A DNA stretch of 36,572 bases from Oceanicaulis sp. (GTDB lineage: Bacteria > Pseudomonadota > Alphaproteobacteria > Caulobacterales > Maricaulaceae), in the NCBI GenBank assembly GCA_022565365.1, contig JAIUMW010000006.1:1-36572 (forward strand). The letters are read 5' to 3'. The position numbers and the translations under genes were made by a program. Position 1 is the first letter of the stretch. Each line of letters starts with the position of its first letter. The notes below the pieces were generated by a model. That model searched no databases and was not told where the DNA came from. It saw only the letters and a list, made by a program, of their open reading frames with translations. This document shows, piece by piece, positions 1 to 9,532 of this stretch.

Positions 1-263
1 CCGGCGCCAAACGGTCCGCGACCCCCGCCGCCGCCATTCTGGAAGGCGGCATGGCCCATCCGGTCATAGGCGGCGCGCTTGTCGGCGTCGGACAAAACGG
101 CATAGGCCTCGCCGACTTCCTTGAACTTGGTCTCGGCGTCAGGATTGTCCGGATTCTGGTCGGGATGGTGCTGCATGGCCAGCTTGCGGTAGGCGCTCTT
201 GATCGCCTTCGCATCGGCATACCGGGCAACCCCCAGAACCTCGTAATAATCACGCATGCTCAT
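1..263 (-). CDS. dnaJ: Chaperone DnaJ, N-terminal part (truncated by window edge)
   Basis: The reverse strand encodes the J domain of DnaJ, the Hsp40 co-chaperone that stimulates DnaK ATPase and delivers unfolded substrates in the cytoplasm. The start reads [12 protein letters not shown], followed by [15 protein letters not shown] with the diagnostic HPD tripeptide in the loop between helices II and III, then the start of the Gly/Phe-rich region ([13 protein letters not shown]). About 87 residues are visible; the zinc-finger and C-terminal substrate domains lie beyond the left edge. ATG at 263 is used; a second in-frame ATG at 257 gives MRDYYEV and is nearly as good. The gene lies 88 bp downstream of dnaK on the same strand, the usual dnaK-dnaJ order, so co-transcription is likely. 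Confidence 0.96.
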   Translation of the reverse strand, partial: MSMRDYYEVLGVARYADAKAIKSAYRKLAMQHHPDQNPDNPDAETKFKEVGEAYAVLSDADKRAAYDRMGHAAFQNGGGGGRGPFGA

Positions 264-351
264 GATTCCGTCCGCACAGATCCGCGCCTGAAAGGGTGCG
301 CCCCCGCCCCCGATGGGACGGGGCCGCGCTCCTCGTCTGGGGGCCGCGCTG

Positions 352-2268
<1,917 letters not shown>

Positions 2269-2422
2269 TGCGTGCGTCTCTCCTGATTGTTGCGGCGGGG
2301 CGGCGCCGGTTACGAAGGCCCGAAGCACCCTCGGCCGGCCGGGAGCCACCCCCCGTCTGGGCTCGCATTTGTTGTTACAGCCCACGGGCTCACACTTCAG
2401 TGATACCCATGCGCGTCATGCG

Positions 2423-2454
2423 GCGATTTAGGGAGGCGCAGCGGCGCGCGCAAG
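2423..2454 (-). promoter_or_regulatory. Candidate RpoH (sigma-32) promoter for dnaK
   Basis: On the minus strand a CCCTTG -35-like element (CTTG at 2454-2451) is followed after 18 nt by CCTAAATCGC (2432-2423). The alphaproteobacterial heat-shock consensus is roughly CTTG-N17/18-CYTATNTNNG; the -10 box matches at 5 of 7 fixed positions. The position, about 150 nt upstream of dnaK, fits a regulated heat-shock start. This is a motif match only. Confidence 0.4.
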
Positions 2455-2570
2455 GGCGGACACGTGAATTGACCTGTGGCGGGACAGACCGGCGCGGGGG
2501 CTTTTGCGGTGGTTGACAGCGGCGTACGGCGCCACAAGGCTGACGTTTCTCAAATCCGGGAGCCTGCGCA

Positions 2571-3230
2571 ATGATGACGATCCGATCAGGACTGGCCGCC
2601 CTGCTGGCCGCCCCCTTGCTGACCGCCTGCCTCAGCCAGCATGAATACGCCGAAGCCCCCGACAGCGCCGGGCTGGTGATCACGCTGGACGGCGCGCCGG
2701 TGGCCGGGGCGCAGGTAAGCTATCCGGGGCTGGAGGATGCCGAGACGGTGCAAGCAGACGCTGAGGGGCGCTTCCAGCTCGCCGCGCGCATGGGCGAACG
2801 CCGCAGGATGGTCGGACCGGGCGGGGTGTTCGCCGACTCAGCCCTGGTCCGGGCCCGCGCGCCCGGACTCTCTGACGGCTGGGCCAGCGCGACATTCATC
2901 AATGGCCTCGACCGTCCCGAAGCCGAGAACGAGGTGCTGGTGGTGATGCTGGAGGCAGATGCGCCCGGGCCCGGTCTGACCGCGCTGGCGCAGGACTGCT
3001 TGCAGCGGCCCGAACAGCGTCATGCGCTGGCGCTCGCCGAATGGGCGGGCGGGCTTGACCGCGAGGCGGCGCCAGACTGGCTGACGCCCGAGCGCGCCCG
3101 GTGGCTGGACGAACATCTGCGCATGACCCTGTCCTCGGGCGCGGTGTCGGCGTGCGGGGAATCCAGCCAGCTCTATCAGAACATCCGCGAAAGCACCGGC
3201 CCGCTCATCGATATCGGCCGGGACGGCTGA
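2571..3230 (+). CDS. Putative lipoprotein with carboxypeptidase-regulatory-like domain
   Basis: The 219-residue product starts with a short hydrophobic signal ending in LLTAC, a lipobox with Cys20 as the likely lipidation site, so it is probably an envelope lipoprotein. Residues about 32-95 (VITLDGAPVAGAQVSYPG ... DAEGRFQLAARMGERR) resemble the carboxypeptidase D regulatory-like beta-sandwich common in exported proteins. The C-terminal half is not recognised; it has several Trp residues and two Cys that could form a disulphide. GGGAG lies about 9 nt before the ATG. The upstream TTGACA (2513-2518) has only a weak -10 partner. alkB starts 13 bp after the stop, so the two may be co-transcribed, although the functions look unrelated. 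Confidence 0.75.
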   Translation: MMTIRSGLAALLAAPLLTACLSQHEYAEAPDSAGLVITLDGAPVAGAQVSYPGLEDAETVQADAEGRFQLAARMGERRRMVGPGGVFADSALVRARAPGLSDGWASATFINGLDRPEAENEVLVVMLEADAPGPGLTALAQDCLQRPEQRHALALAEWAGGLDREAAPDWLTPERARWLDEHLRMTLSSGAVSACGESSQLYQNIRESTGPLIDIGRDG

Positions 3231-3243
3231 CGCGGCGCCGGCG

Positions 3244-3873
3244 ATGACGCGCGCGCGTTTCACAGCGCCAGAGGGTTTCCGCGTCCTGCCCGGCTGGCTC
3301 AGCCCGCACGCCCAGCGCGCTCTGATCGATAGCGTGCGCGCCATCGAGGCCGACGCCCCGCTCTACCAGCCCGCCATGCCGCGCACGGGTACACCTTTAA
3401 GCGTCACCATGACCAATTGCGGGCCGCTTGGTTGGGTGACCGACAAGGATCGCGGCTATCGCTATGAGCGGCTCCATCCGGTCACAGGGCGGCCCTGGCC
3501 GCCCATGCCGCAGGCTCTTCTGGACCTGTGGGAGGCGGTGTCGGGGTGGCCTCAGCCGCCGCAGGCCTGCCTGATCAATGTCTATCGTGACACCAGCCGC
3601 ATGGGCCTGCATGTGGACGCTGACGAGGACGCCCGCGACGCGCCGGTGGTGTCGGTGAGCCTGGGCGATCCCGCCCGCTTCCGCATTGGCGGGCCGCAGC
3701 GGCGCGACCCCACAGGATCCCTCAAGCTCAGCTCAGGCGATGTGGTGGTGCTGGCCGGCCCGGCCCGGCGCTGCCATCATGGCGTGGACCGGATCTATCC
3801 GGGCGCCTCCACGCTCCTGCCCGAGGCCTGGCGGCCGGGGCGCATCAATCTCACCCTGCGCCGGGTCAACTGA
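3244..3873 (+). CDS. alkB: Alpha-ketoglutarate-dependent DNA dealkylase AlkB
   Basis: This 209-residue protein is an AlkB-family Fe(II)/2-oxoglutarate dioxygenase that removes methyl groups from 1-methyladenine and 3-methylcytosine by oxidation. The iron ligands are visible: H123 and D125 in RMGLHVDADED, and H179 in CHHGVDRI. R200 and R206 in RINLTLRR correspond to the 2-oxoglutarate and family arginines (E. coli H131, D133, H187, R204, R210). The family NxY motif is seen as INVYRD before the first ligand. The length is close to the E. coli enzyme (216). It sits 13 bp after a lipoprotein gene; an ada-like gene lies about 7 kb away. No LexA box or Ada box was seen in front. Confidence 0.95.
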   Translation: MTRARFTAPEGFRVLPGWLSPHAQRALIDSVRAIEADAPLYQPAMPRTGTPLSVTMTNCGPLGWVTDKDRGYRYERLHPVTGRPWPPMPQALLDLWEAVSGWPQPPQACLINVYRDTSRMGLHVDADEDARDAPVVSVSLGDPARFRIGGPQRRDPTGSLKLSSGDVVVLAGPARRCHHGVDRIYPGASTLLPEAWRPGRINLTLRRVN

Positions 3874-3930
3874 CGCGCTCGGAACCCGGCGCCGGTTCGC
3901 GCATTGATTTGAAAGGGCCATGAAGTTTCG

Positions 3931-3973
3931 TTCAGCCTCAATTCAGCCTTCTGCGTGTTACAGTGTGTGACAC
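3931..3973 (+). promoter_or_regulatory. Direct repeat and dyad upstream of glycine-zipper lipoprotein
   Basis: Two copies of TTCAGCCT start at 3931 and 3942, an exact 11-bp period of the type bound by OmpR-family regulators. Just downstream is a dyad, GTGTTACA-GTG-TGTGACAC (3955-3973), with 7 of 8 paired positions. The pair ends 54 bp before the ATG at 4028. The binding proteins are unknown. Confidence 0.4.
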
Positions 3974-4027
3974 AGGCCGGGAGCATCCGGTCAGCCAGAC
4001 ACCCAACCAATGGAAAGGGTCCAACTC

Positions 4028-4393
4028 ATGATCCGCACATTTGCTCTCGCCGCCATCGCCCCCTTCGCTCTGGCCGCCTGCGCCACCACCTCCCCGGGTG
4101 TCAGCGGCGCGGCCACTGGCGCCGCTGTCGGCGCTGTGGGCGGCGCCATTATCGGCAATAACACCGGCAGCGGCGATGCGCGCACCGGCGCCATTATCGG
4201 CGCTGTGGGCGGCGCAGTCGCCGGCGCAGCCATCGCCTGCCATCGTGCCGGCGGCTGCCAGCACAACCCGCGCAATGCGCGCCACTCCGAGCTGTATTAC
4301 GACCAGTATTCGGGCCGCTACTGGTACGAGGACTACGATACCGGCGCGACCTTCTGGCAGAACGGCGAGCCGCGCACGGCGCGCCGCCGCTAG
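4028..4393 (+). CDS. Glycine-zipper outer-membrane lipoprotein
   Basis: The 121-residue product has a signal peptide ending in the lipobox LAAC (Cys18). A glycine-zipper segment (about residues 24-72) follows, with two mirrored blocks, GAVGGAIIG and GAIIGAVGGAV. This matches the Gly-zipper 2TM families (17-kDa antigen/SlyB-like, Omp glycine zipper), which are small lipoproteins held in the outer membrane. The C-terminal 45 residues are aromatic and charged (YYDQYSGRYWYEDYDTG) and end in an Arg run. The ATG at 4028 is preferred over a start 18 bp upstream because GGAAAGGG lies 9-16 nt before it and it places the signal peptide correctly. A strong terminator follows, so it is probably a single-gene transcript. 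Confidence 0.85.
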   Translation: MIRTFALAAIAPFALAACATTSPGVSGAATGAAVGAVGGAIIGNNTGSGDARTGAIIGAVGGAVAGAAIACHRAGGCQHNPRNARHSELYYDQYSGRYWYEDYDTGATFWQNGEPRTARRR

Positions 4394-4423
4394 GGTCTGA
4401 CATCCCTCATACGGACCAGACAG

Positions 4424-4457
4424 ACAGGGCCGCCCCATGGGGCGGCCCTGTTTCGTT
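4424..4457 (+). terminator. Rho-independent terminator
   Basis: A perfect 28-bp palindrome (4424-4451; arms ACAGGGCCGCCCCA) is followed by TTCGTTT. It lies 30 bp after the glycine-zipper gene and 36 bp beyond the convergent grpE stop. The T-rich side faces the plus strand; it may also slow transcription from grpE. Confidence 0.85.
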
Positions 4458-4486
4458 TGGCGCCAAGCCTCAAGACAGCTGAAGCC

Positions 4487-5170
4487 TCAGGCGCTCACAT
4501 CCACGCCGCCATCGGGGCGCTTGGGCTGAGGTGCATCCGCCGTGTCAGCCGTTTTCGATCCGGCATCGGCCGCGCCTCCGCCCTCCGCCGGGCCTGCGCT
4601 GACCACCACCATGGCGGCGCGCAGCGTGCGTTCGCCGATCACATAGCCCGGCTGCATGACATGGGCGATGGAGCCCTTGGGCTGGGGTGCAGGCACTTGC
4701 GCGGCGGCCTGGTGCCGGTTGGGGTCCAGCGGATCGCCCGGCTCTGGCGACAGCTTTTTCACCCCGTGACGCTCAAGTGTCGATGACAGGCGCCGCTCGG
4801 TGAGCTCCACGCCTTCCAGGAGATTGGCCAGGGCCGGTCCGGCGGAGGCGCGGGCCTCGTCACTGACCGCGGCCAGGGCGCGGGCAAGATTGTCGGCCAC
4901 GTCCAGCATGTCGCGCGCAAACCCGGTGACGGCATAGTCGCGCGCATCCTTCACATCGCGCTGGGCGCGCTTGCGGGTGTTTTCCTGTTCGGCCAGCGCG
5001 CGCAGCAGCTGATCACGCAGGCCTTCAATCACCGCCTCCGGCGCAATCTGGGCCTCGGCCTCTTCAGCTGCAGCGTCCTCGGCGTCAGCTTCGGGCATGG
5101 CCTCGCCGTTCAGAGGCGCGTCGTCATCAGCGCGGGTGTCGCCGTTGTGGGTCTGATCTTTATCGGTCAT
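4487..5170 (-). CDS. grpE: Nucleotide exchange factor GrpE
   Basis: The 227-residue protein is GrpE, which releases ADP from DnaK and so sets the pace of the chaperone cycle. After an acidic, low-complexity N-terminus (about residues 1-45) comes the long dimerisation helix (GLRDQLLRALAEQENTRKRAQRD). The conserved region follows (YAVTGFARDMLDVADNLARAL), then the C-terminal beta domain with the signature HVMQPGYVIGERTLRAAMVVVS. A Pro/Gly/Ala-rich tail of about 30 residues follows. It lies 46 bp downstream of hrcA on the same strand, the classical hrcA-grpE arrangement, and is away from dnaKJ here. Confidence 0.97.
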   Translation of the reverse strand: MTDKDQTHNGDTRADDDAPLNGEAMPEADAEDAAAEEAEAQIAPEAVIEGLRDQLLRALAEQENTRKRAQRDVKDARDYAVTGFARDMLDVADNLARALAAVSDEARASAGPALANLLEGVELTERRLSSTLERHGVKKLSPEPGDPLDPNRHQAAAQVPAPQPKGSIAHVMQPGYVIGERTLRAAMVVVSAGPAEGGGAADAGSKTADTADAPQPKRPDGGVDVSA

Positions 5171-5216
5171 GGGGTCAGGTCTTCATGTCAGGATGGGACA
5201 AGGTCAAGGTTTGGCC

Positions 5217-6284
5217 TCAGCGCGCGCCGAGGAGGCGGCCGACCACCTGGGCGGTATAGTCGACCAGCGGGATAACCCGGGCATAATTGAGCCGGGTCGG
5301 GCCGATGACGCCGATAGCGCCGATAATGCGGTTCTCGCTGTTTCGATAAGGCGAGACGATCACGCTGGAGCCCGACAGGGAGAAGAGCGGGTTTTCCGAG
5401 CCGATGAACAGGCGCACGCCCTGGCCGGCGCGGGCCTCATCGAGCAGGGCCAACAGGCCCTCCTTGCGCTCGATATCCTCAAACAGCATGCGGATACGCT
5501 CGATATCCTCCACCGCCTGAACCGATTCCAGGAGCCTCGCCTGACCGCGTACGATCAGCTGGCGCGTCTCCGGTCCGGTCCAGTCGGCCACGCCCTGACG
5601 CACCAGTTCGGACGCGGCTTCATCCAGCTGGGCGCGCCGCTCGCTGATCTCGGTCTGGATCTCGCTCAGCGCCTGGGCCAGCGTGCGTCCGCGCAGGCGC
5701 GCGGACAGGAAATTGCCCGCTTCGATCAGCGCGGCGGGCGGCATGCCCACAGGCGCGCGCATCAGCCGGTTCTCAACCGAGCCGTTTTCGCTCACCAGCA
5801 CGGCCAGCACCTCGCCGGGGGCCAGGGCGACAAACTCCACATGGCGCAAAGGCGCCTCGCTCGCCGCCGCCGCCACCAGCCCGGCGCCGCCAGCCAGGCC
5901 CGACAGCAGGGTGGAGGCTTCGCTCAGCACATCCTCGGTGCGCCGGCCCACGGCCGCGACCCGGTCATCAATCTCCTTGCGGTCACCGGAATCGAGATCA
6001 CCGATCTGCAACAAGCCATCCACGAACAGGCGCAGGCCCGCATGGGTGGGCATGCGCCCGGCCGAGGTGTGAGGCGCCGACAGGAGCCCGGCGCTGGCGA
6101 GATCGGCCAGCGTATTGCGGATCGAGGCGGGCGACAGGTTCAGCGCCGAGCGCTTGGACAGGGTGCGTGAGCCCACAGGCTCGCCCGTATCCAGATACGC
6201 CTCCACCAACTCGCGGAAAATATCGCGCGAGCGCGCGTCGAGTTCAGCGAGAGACGTGGTGTTGGTGGGAGGAAACCCGGTCAT
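5217..6284 (-). CDS. hrcA: Heat-inducible transcription repressor HrcA
   Basis: The 355-residue protein matches HrcA, the repressor that binds CIRCE inverted repeats (mostly at groESL in alphaproteobacteria) and is kept active by GroEL. The N-terminal winged helix is seen in RSRDIFRELVEAYLDTGEPVGSRTLSKRS and LSPASIRNTLADLASAGLL, followed by PHTSAGRMPTHAGLRLFVD. The GAF-like dimerisation region includes GSSVIVSPYRNSENRIIGAIGVIGPTRLNYARVIPLVDYTA. The ATG at 6284 is chosen over an in-frame TTG at 6293. No CIRCE was seen in front of it, and groESL is not in the window. It starts 47 bp after polA and is followed by grpE. Confidence 0.97.
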   Translation of the reverse strand: MTGFPPTNTTSLAELDARSRDIFRELVEAYLDTGEPVGSRTLSKRSALNLSPASIRNTLADLASAGLLSAPHTSAGRMPTHAGLRLFVDGLLQIGDLDSGDRKEIDDRVAAVGRRTEDVLSEASTLLSGLAGGAGLVAAAASEAPLRHVEFVALAPGEVLAVLVSENGSVENRLMRAPVGMPPAALIEAGNFLSARLRGRTLAQALSEIQTEISERRAQLDEAASELVRQGVADWTGPETRQLIVRGQARLLESVQAVEDIERIRMLFEDIERKEGLLALLDEARAGQGVRLFIGSENPLFSLSGSSVIVSPYRNSENRIIGAIGVIGPTRLNYARVIPLVDYTAQVVGRLLGAR

Positions 6285-6331
6285 GGCTCTCAATTAGGCA
6301 CGATGGCGGTCACGCGCAATCAGCCATGCTT

Positions 6332-9106
6332 TCAGTGCGCCTGCCCCCAGGTGGCGCCGGCGCGCGCATCCACATCCAGCGGCACCGAGAGCGCCACCGC
6401 CGGGGCCGCAGCCTGGCTCATGACCTCCTGGGCCAGCACGATCAGCTTGTCGGCCTCGGCCTCTGGAACCTCGAACACCAGCTCGTCATGGACCTGAAGC
6501 AGCATGCGGGCGCTCAAGTTTGCCTGCGCAATCGCGGCGTCCATGCGCGCCATGGCTCGGCGGATGATGTCCGCGGCGGCGCCTTGAATGGGCGCGTTGA
6601 TGGCCTGGCGCTCGGCGAACTGGCGCATGGCCGGGTTCTTGTCGCGAATGCCGGGCAGATGGATGCGCCGGCCAAACAGGGTCTCCACATAGGCCCGGTC
6701 GCGCGCCTCGCGCTTCATCGCGTCCATATAGTCGGCGATGCCGGGGAATTTCTTGAAATAGCTGTCGATATAGCTCTTCGCCTCGTCGCGTGAAATGCCC
6801 AGATTATTGGCGAGGCCAAAGGCGGAAATGCCGTAGATAATGCCGAAATTGATGGCCTTGGCGTTGCGCCGCACCATCGGGTCCATGCCCTCTATGGGCA
6901 CGCCGAACATTTCCGACGCCGTCATGGCGTGGATGTCCTGTCCGGCGCGGAACGCGTCTTTGAGCGCATCCACACCGGCGATATGGGCCAGCAGCCTCAG
7001 TTCGATCTGGGAATAGTCCGCCGCGACAATCACATGGCCGGGCTCGGCCACGAAGGCCTCACGGATCTTGCGGCCCTCCTCGGTGCGGATCGGGATGTTT
7101 TGCAGATTGGGTTCCGAGCTCGACAAACGCCCGGTGGAGGTCGCCGCCAGCGAAAAGCTGGTATGCACCCGGCCGGTCGCCGGATTGATCGCCTCTTTCA
7201 GGGCGTCGGAATAGGTGGATTTGAGCTTGGCGAACTGGCGCCAGGTGAGCAGTGCGCGCGGCAGGGCGTGGCCCTGCGCGGCCAGCTCCTCCAGCACGGC
7301 GGCGTCGGTGGACCAGGCGCCCGACTTGGTCTTCTTGCCGCCGGGAAGGCCCATATCCCCGAACAGGATATCGCCGATCTGCTTGGGGCTGCCGGGATTG
7401 AATCGCGTGCCCGCCGCCTCGAACGCGGCGTCTTCGGCCTCGGCCATTTTCTGGGCGAACACAGACGACAGGCGCGAGAGCTGGGCCACATCCACCTTGA
7501 CGCCATTGAGCTCCATGCGCGCGAGCACCGCAGGCAGGGGGCGTTCGAGGGTTTCATACACCGTGGCGAGGCCGCCTGCGGCCAACGAGGGCTTGAGGAT
7601 CTCCCACAGGCGCAAGGTGACGTCCGCGTCCTCGGCGGCGTACTCAGTGGCGGTCTTGAGATCGATATCGGCGAAGGATTTCTGCCCCTTGCCCGAGCCG
7701 CACACCTCCTTGAAGCTCATGGGCTTGTGGCCGAGATGCAGCTCGGACAATTCGTCCATGCCATGGCCGTGCAGCCCGCTATGCTGGACGTAGGACAGGA
7801 GCATGGTGTCGTCTATGGGCGCCGGGAAGACGTCATAGCGCGCAAACACCGCCAGATCATATTTGATGTTCTGGCCGACTTTCAGGATGGCGAGATCTTC
7901 CAGAAGGGGTTTGAGCCGCCCCAGCGCGTCGGCCTCTGACATCTGTTTCGGCCGCCCGCCGCCATCGGCGAGATCGCCGCCCAGATGGCCCAGCGGAATA
8001 TAGCAGGCCTCGCCCGGGCGTACGGCGAGCGACACGCCCACCAGCCGCGCCGCGCTGGCCGACAGCGCGTCTGTCTCCACATCCCCCGCGATCACCCGGG
8101 CGGCGCGTGCGCGCGCGATCCAGGCGGCGAGCTCCTCCATGGTCTGGACGGTCTTGTAGGCGGACCGGTCGATGGGCGCGGTGGCGTCGCCAGTCTCGTC
8201 AGCGGGACCGGCGCCCAGCGCCTCCTCGATCCGGCGCGTCAGGGTGCGGAACTCCATGGTGCGCAGGAAGCTTAAAAGGCGCTCGCCATCGGGCTCGGCG
8301 GCGCCGAAGCTGTCGAGGGCCGCTTCCACATCCACATCGACTTTCAGCGTCACCAGCTCGCGCGACAGGCGGGCATTGTCCGCGTGGGCGATCAGGGATT
8401 CGCGGCGCTTGGGCTGTTTGATCTCTTCAGCGCGGGCCAGCAGCGTGTCGAGATCGCCGTATTCCCCGATCAGCTGGGCGGCGGTCTTGATGCCGATCCC
8501 CGGCACGCCGGGGACGTTGTCCACGCTGTCGCCGGCGAGCGATTGCACATCGATGACTTTTTCCGGCGGCACGCCGAATTTCTCGATCACTTCCTCGCGC
8601 CCGATGCGGCGCACTTTCATGGGATCAAGCATCGTCACCTGGTCATTGACCAGCTGCATCAAATCCTTGTCTGACGAGGCCACGGAGACGCGCGCGCCCG
8701 CCTCGGCGGCCAGGCGCGCATAGGTGGCGATCAGATCATCGGCCTCAAACCCCTCCATCTCGATGGAGGGCAGGCTGAACGCCTCGGTGGCTTCCCGGAT
8801 CAGCGCAAACTGCGGGACGAGGTCTTCGGGCGGCTCGGGCCGGTTGGCCTTGTAGCCGTCATAGAGCGCATTGCGGAATGTGGTGGCGGAATGGTCGAAG
8901 ATCACCGCCAGATGGGTGGGCGCATCCTCGCCGCGCAGATCATTCAAGAGCTTCCACACCATGGCGCAAAAGCCCTGCACCGCCCCCACGGGCAAGCCGT
9001 CAGAGCGAGTGAGGCCCGGTAGGGCGTGATAGGCGCGGAAGATAAAGCCCGACCCGTCCACCAGATAGACATGGGACTGGGCGTCAACGGGGCGGGTCAC
9101 GGCCAT
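6332..9106 (-). CDS. polA: DNA polymerase I
   Basis: The 924-residue enzyme fills gaps in excision repair and removes Okazaki primers; length is close to E. coli Pol I (928). The 5'-3' exonuclease domain occupies about residues 1-300 (YLVDGSGFIFRAYHALP; GFEADDLIATYA; ASSDKDLMQLV; VPGVPGIGIKTAAQL). The 3'-5' proofreading domain keeps its acidic residues (GDVETDAL, GQNIKYDL, YAAEDADVT), so it is probably active. The polymerase domain shows motif A (DYSQIELRLLAHIAG), motif B (RRNAKAINFGIIYGIS, with the dNTP-selective Phe) and motif C (LLQVHDELVFEVPE). The ATG at 9106 has GGAG about 7 nt upstream and is preferred to a TTG 66 bp earlier. Upstream on the same strand, 113 bp away, is a gene with a LexA-type promoter, so some polA transcription might be damage-induced. 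Confidence 0.98.
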   Translation of the reverse strand: MAVTRPVDAQSHVYLVDGSGFIFRAYHALPGLTRSDGLPVGAVQGFCAMVWKLLNDLRGEDAPTHLAVIFDHSATTFRNALYDGYKANRPEPPEDLVPQFALIREATEAFSLPSIEMEGFEADDLIATYARLAAEAGARVSVASSDKDLMQLVNDQVTMLDPMKVRRIGREEVIEKFGVPPEKVIDVQSLAGDSVDNVPGVPGIGIKTAAQLIGEYGDLDTLLARAEEIKQPKRRESLIAHADNARLSRELVTLKVDVDVEAALDSFGAAEPDGERLLSFLRTMEFRTLTRRIEEALGAGPADETGDATAPIDRSAYKTVQTMEELAAWIARARAARVIAGDVETDALSASAARLVGVSLAVRPGEACYIPLGHLGGDLADGGGRPKQMSEADALGRLKPLLEDLAILKVGQNIKYDLAVFARYDVFPAPIDDTMLLSYVQHSGLHGHGMDELSELHLGHKPMSFKEVCGSGKGQKSFADIDLKTATEYAAEDADVTLRLWEILKPSLAAGGLATVYETLERPLPAVLARMELNGVKVDVAQLSRLSSVFAQKMAEAEDAAFEAAGTRFNPGSPKQIGDILFGDMGLPGGKKTKSGAWSTDAAVLEELAAQGHALPRALLTWRQFAKLKSTYSDALKEAINPATGRVHTSFSLAATSTGRLSSSEPNLQNIPIRTEEGRKIREAFVAEPGHVIVAADYSQIELRLLAHIAGVDALKDAFRAGQDIHAMTASEMFGVPIEGMDPMVRRNAKAINFGIIYGISAFGLANNLGISRDEAKSYIDSYFKKFPGIADYMDAMKREARDRAYVETLFGRRIHLPGIRDKNPAMRQFAERQAINAPIQGAAADIIRRAMARMDAAIAQANLSARMLLQVHDELVFEVPEAEADKLIVLAQEVMSQAAAPAVALSVPLDVDARAGATWGQAH

Positions 9107-9219
9107 GGTCAGGCTCCGGCTGGCTCTTGTCTGATGAGCCGCCAAGCTAGGCCCGGCTGCGGGCCGGGGCAATGCGCGAGCGGCGCCCGTGCGCGCCCGC
9201 GCCTTGCCTGCGCGTCCGG

Positions 9220-9510
9220 TCAGGCGTGGGCGAACAGATCGCCCTGCGGCGCGGCCGGAACAGGGCCGCGCGGCGTGCGCGTCAAGGTGCGCGCGGGCGG
9301 CGGCGCGACGACTGTTTCCGTATTGGAGAGTGTCAGGCCCAGTTCGCCCGCCTTGGCGCGGATCGCGCTGTCAGGACGGCCAAGGCGCAGGCTGATCAGG
9401 CGCACCGGCGCGCCCTCGCGCGCCAGCGTGCGCAGCCTGGCGAGATCCTCACCGCGCCAGCGCGTGCCGGCATTGCGGGAGTAACCGTTGGAATGAGGGG
9501 CGTAGCGCAT
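9220..9510 (-). CDS. Small SOS-controlled protein: Myb/SANT-like domain plus clamp-binding motif
   Basis: This 96-residue protein is not one I can name. Residues about 16-61 (TRWRGEDLARLRTLAREG and then LISLRLGRPDSAIRAKAGEL) form a three-helix pattern. It has the Trp and the LGR-xSAIRxKA recognition-helix signature of Myb/SANT- or GcrA-like DNA-binding domains. Residues 62-87 are a Pro/Thr/Arg-rich, probably flexible linker. The C-terminus is QGDLFAHA; Q89-G-D-L-F93 fits the beta-sliding-clamp binding consensus Q-x-[SD]-L-F. The ATG at 9510 has a strong AAGGAG 8-13 nt upstream and sits about 17 nt after the predicted transcription start, so the longer open frame to 9549 is unlikely. Two perfect LexA boxes cover the promoter. 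polA follows after 113 bp. Inference: a damage-induced factor recruited to the replisome. Confidence 0.8.
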   Translation of the reverse strand: MRYAPHSNGYSRNAGTRWRGEDLARLRTLAREGAPVRLISLRLGRPDSAIRAKAGELGLTLSNTETVVAPPPARTLTRTPRGPVPAAPQGDLFAHA

Positions 9511-9532
9511 GGTTCTGCTCCTTCTTGAAGCA

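Noticed and set aside
6285-6331. CIRCE element expected near hrcA
   Set aside because: No TTAGCACTC-N9-GAGTGCTAA or close variant is present in the gap before hrcA or before dnaK.
9150-9166. Terminator between the small SOS-type gene and polA
   Set aside because: The GGCCCG/CGGGCC hairpin lacks a T-run and is followed by mixed sequence.
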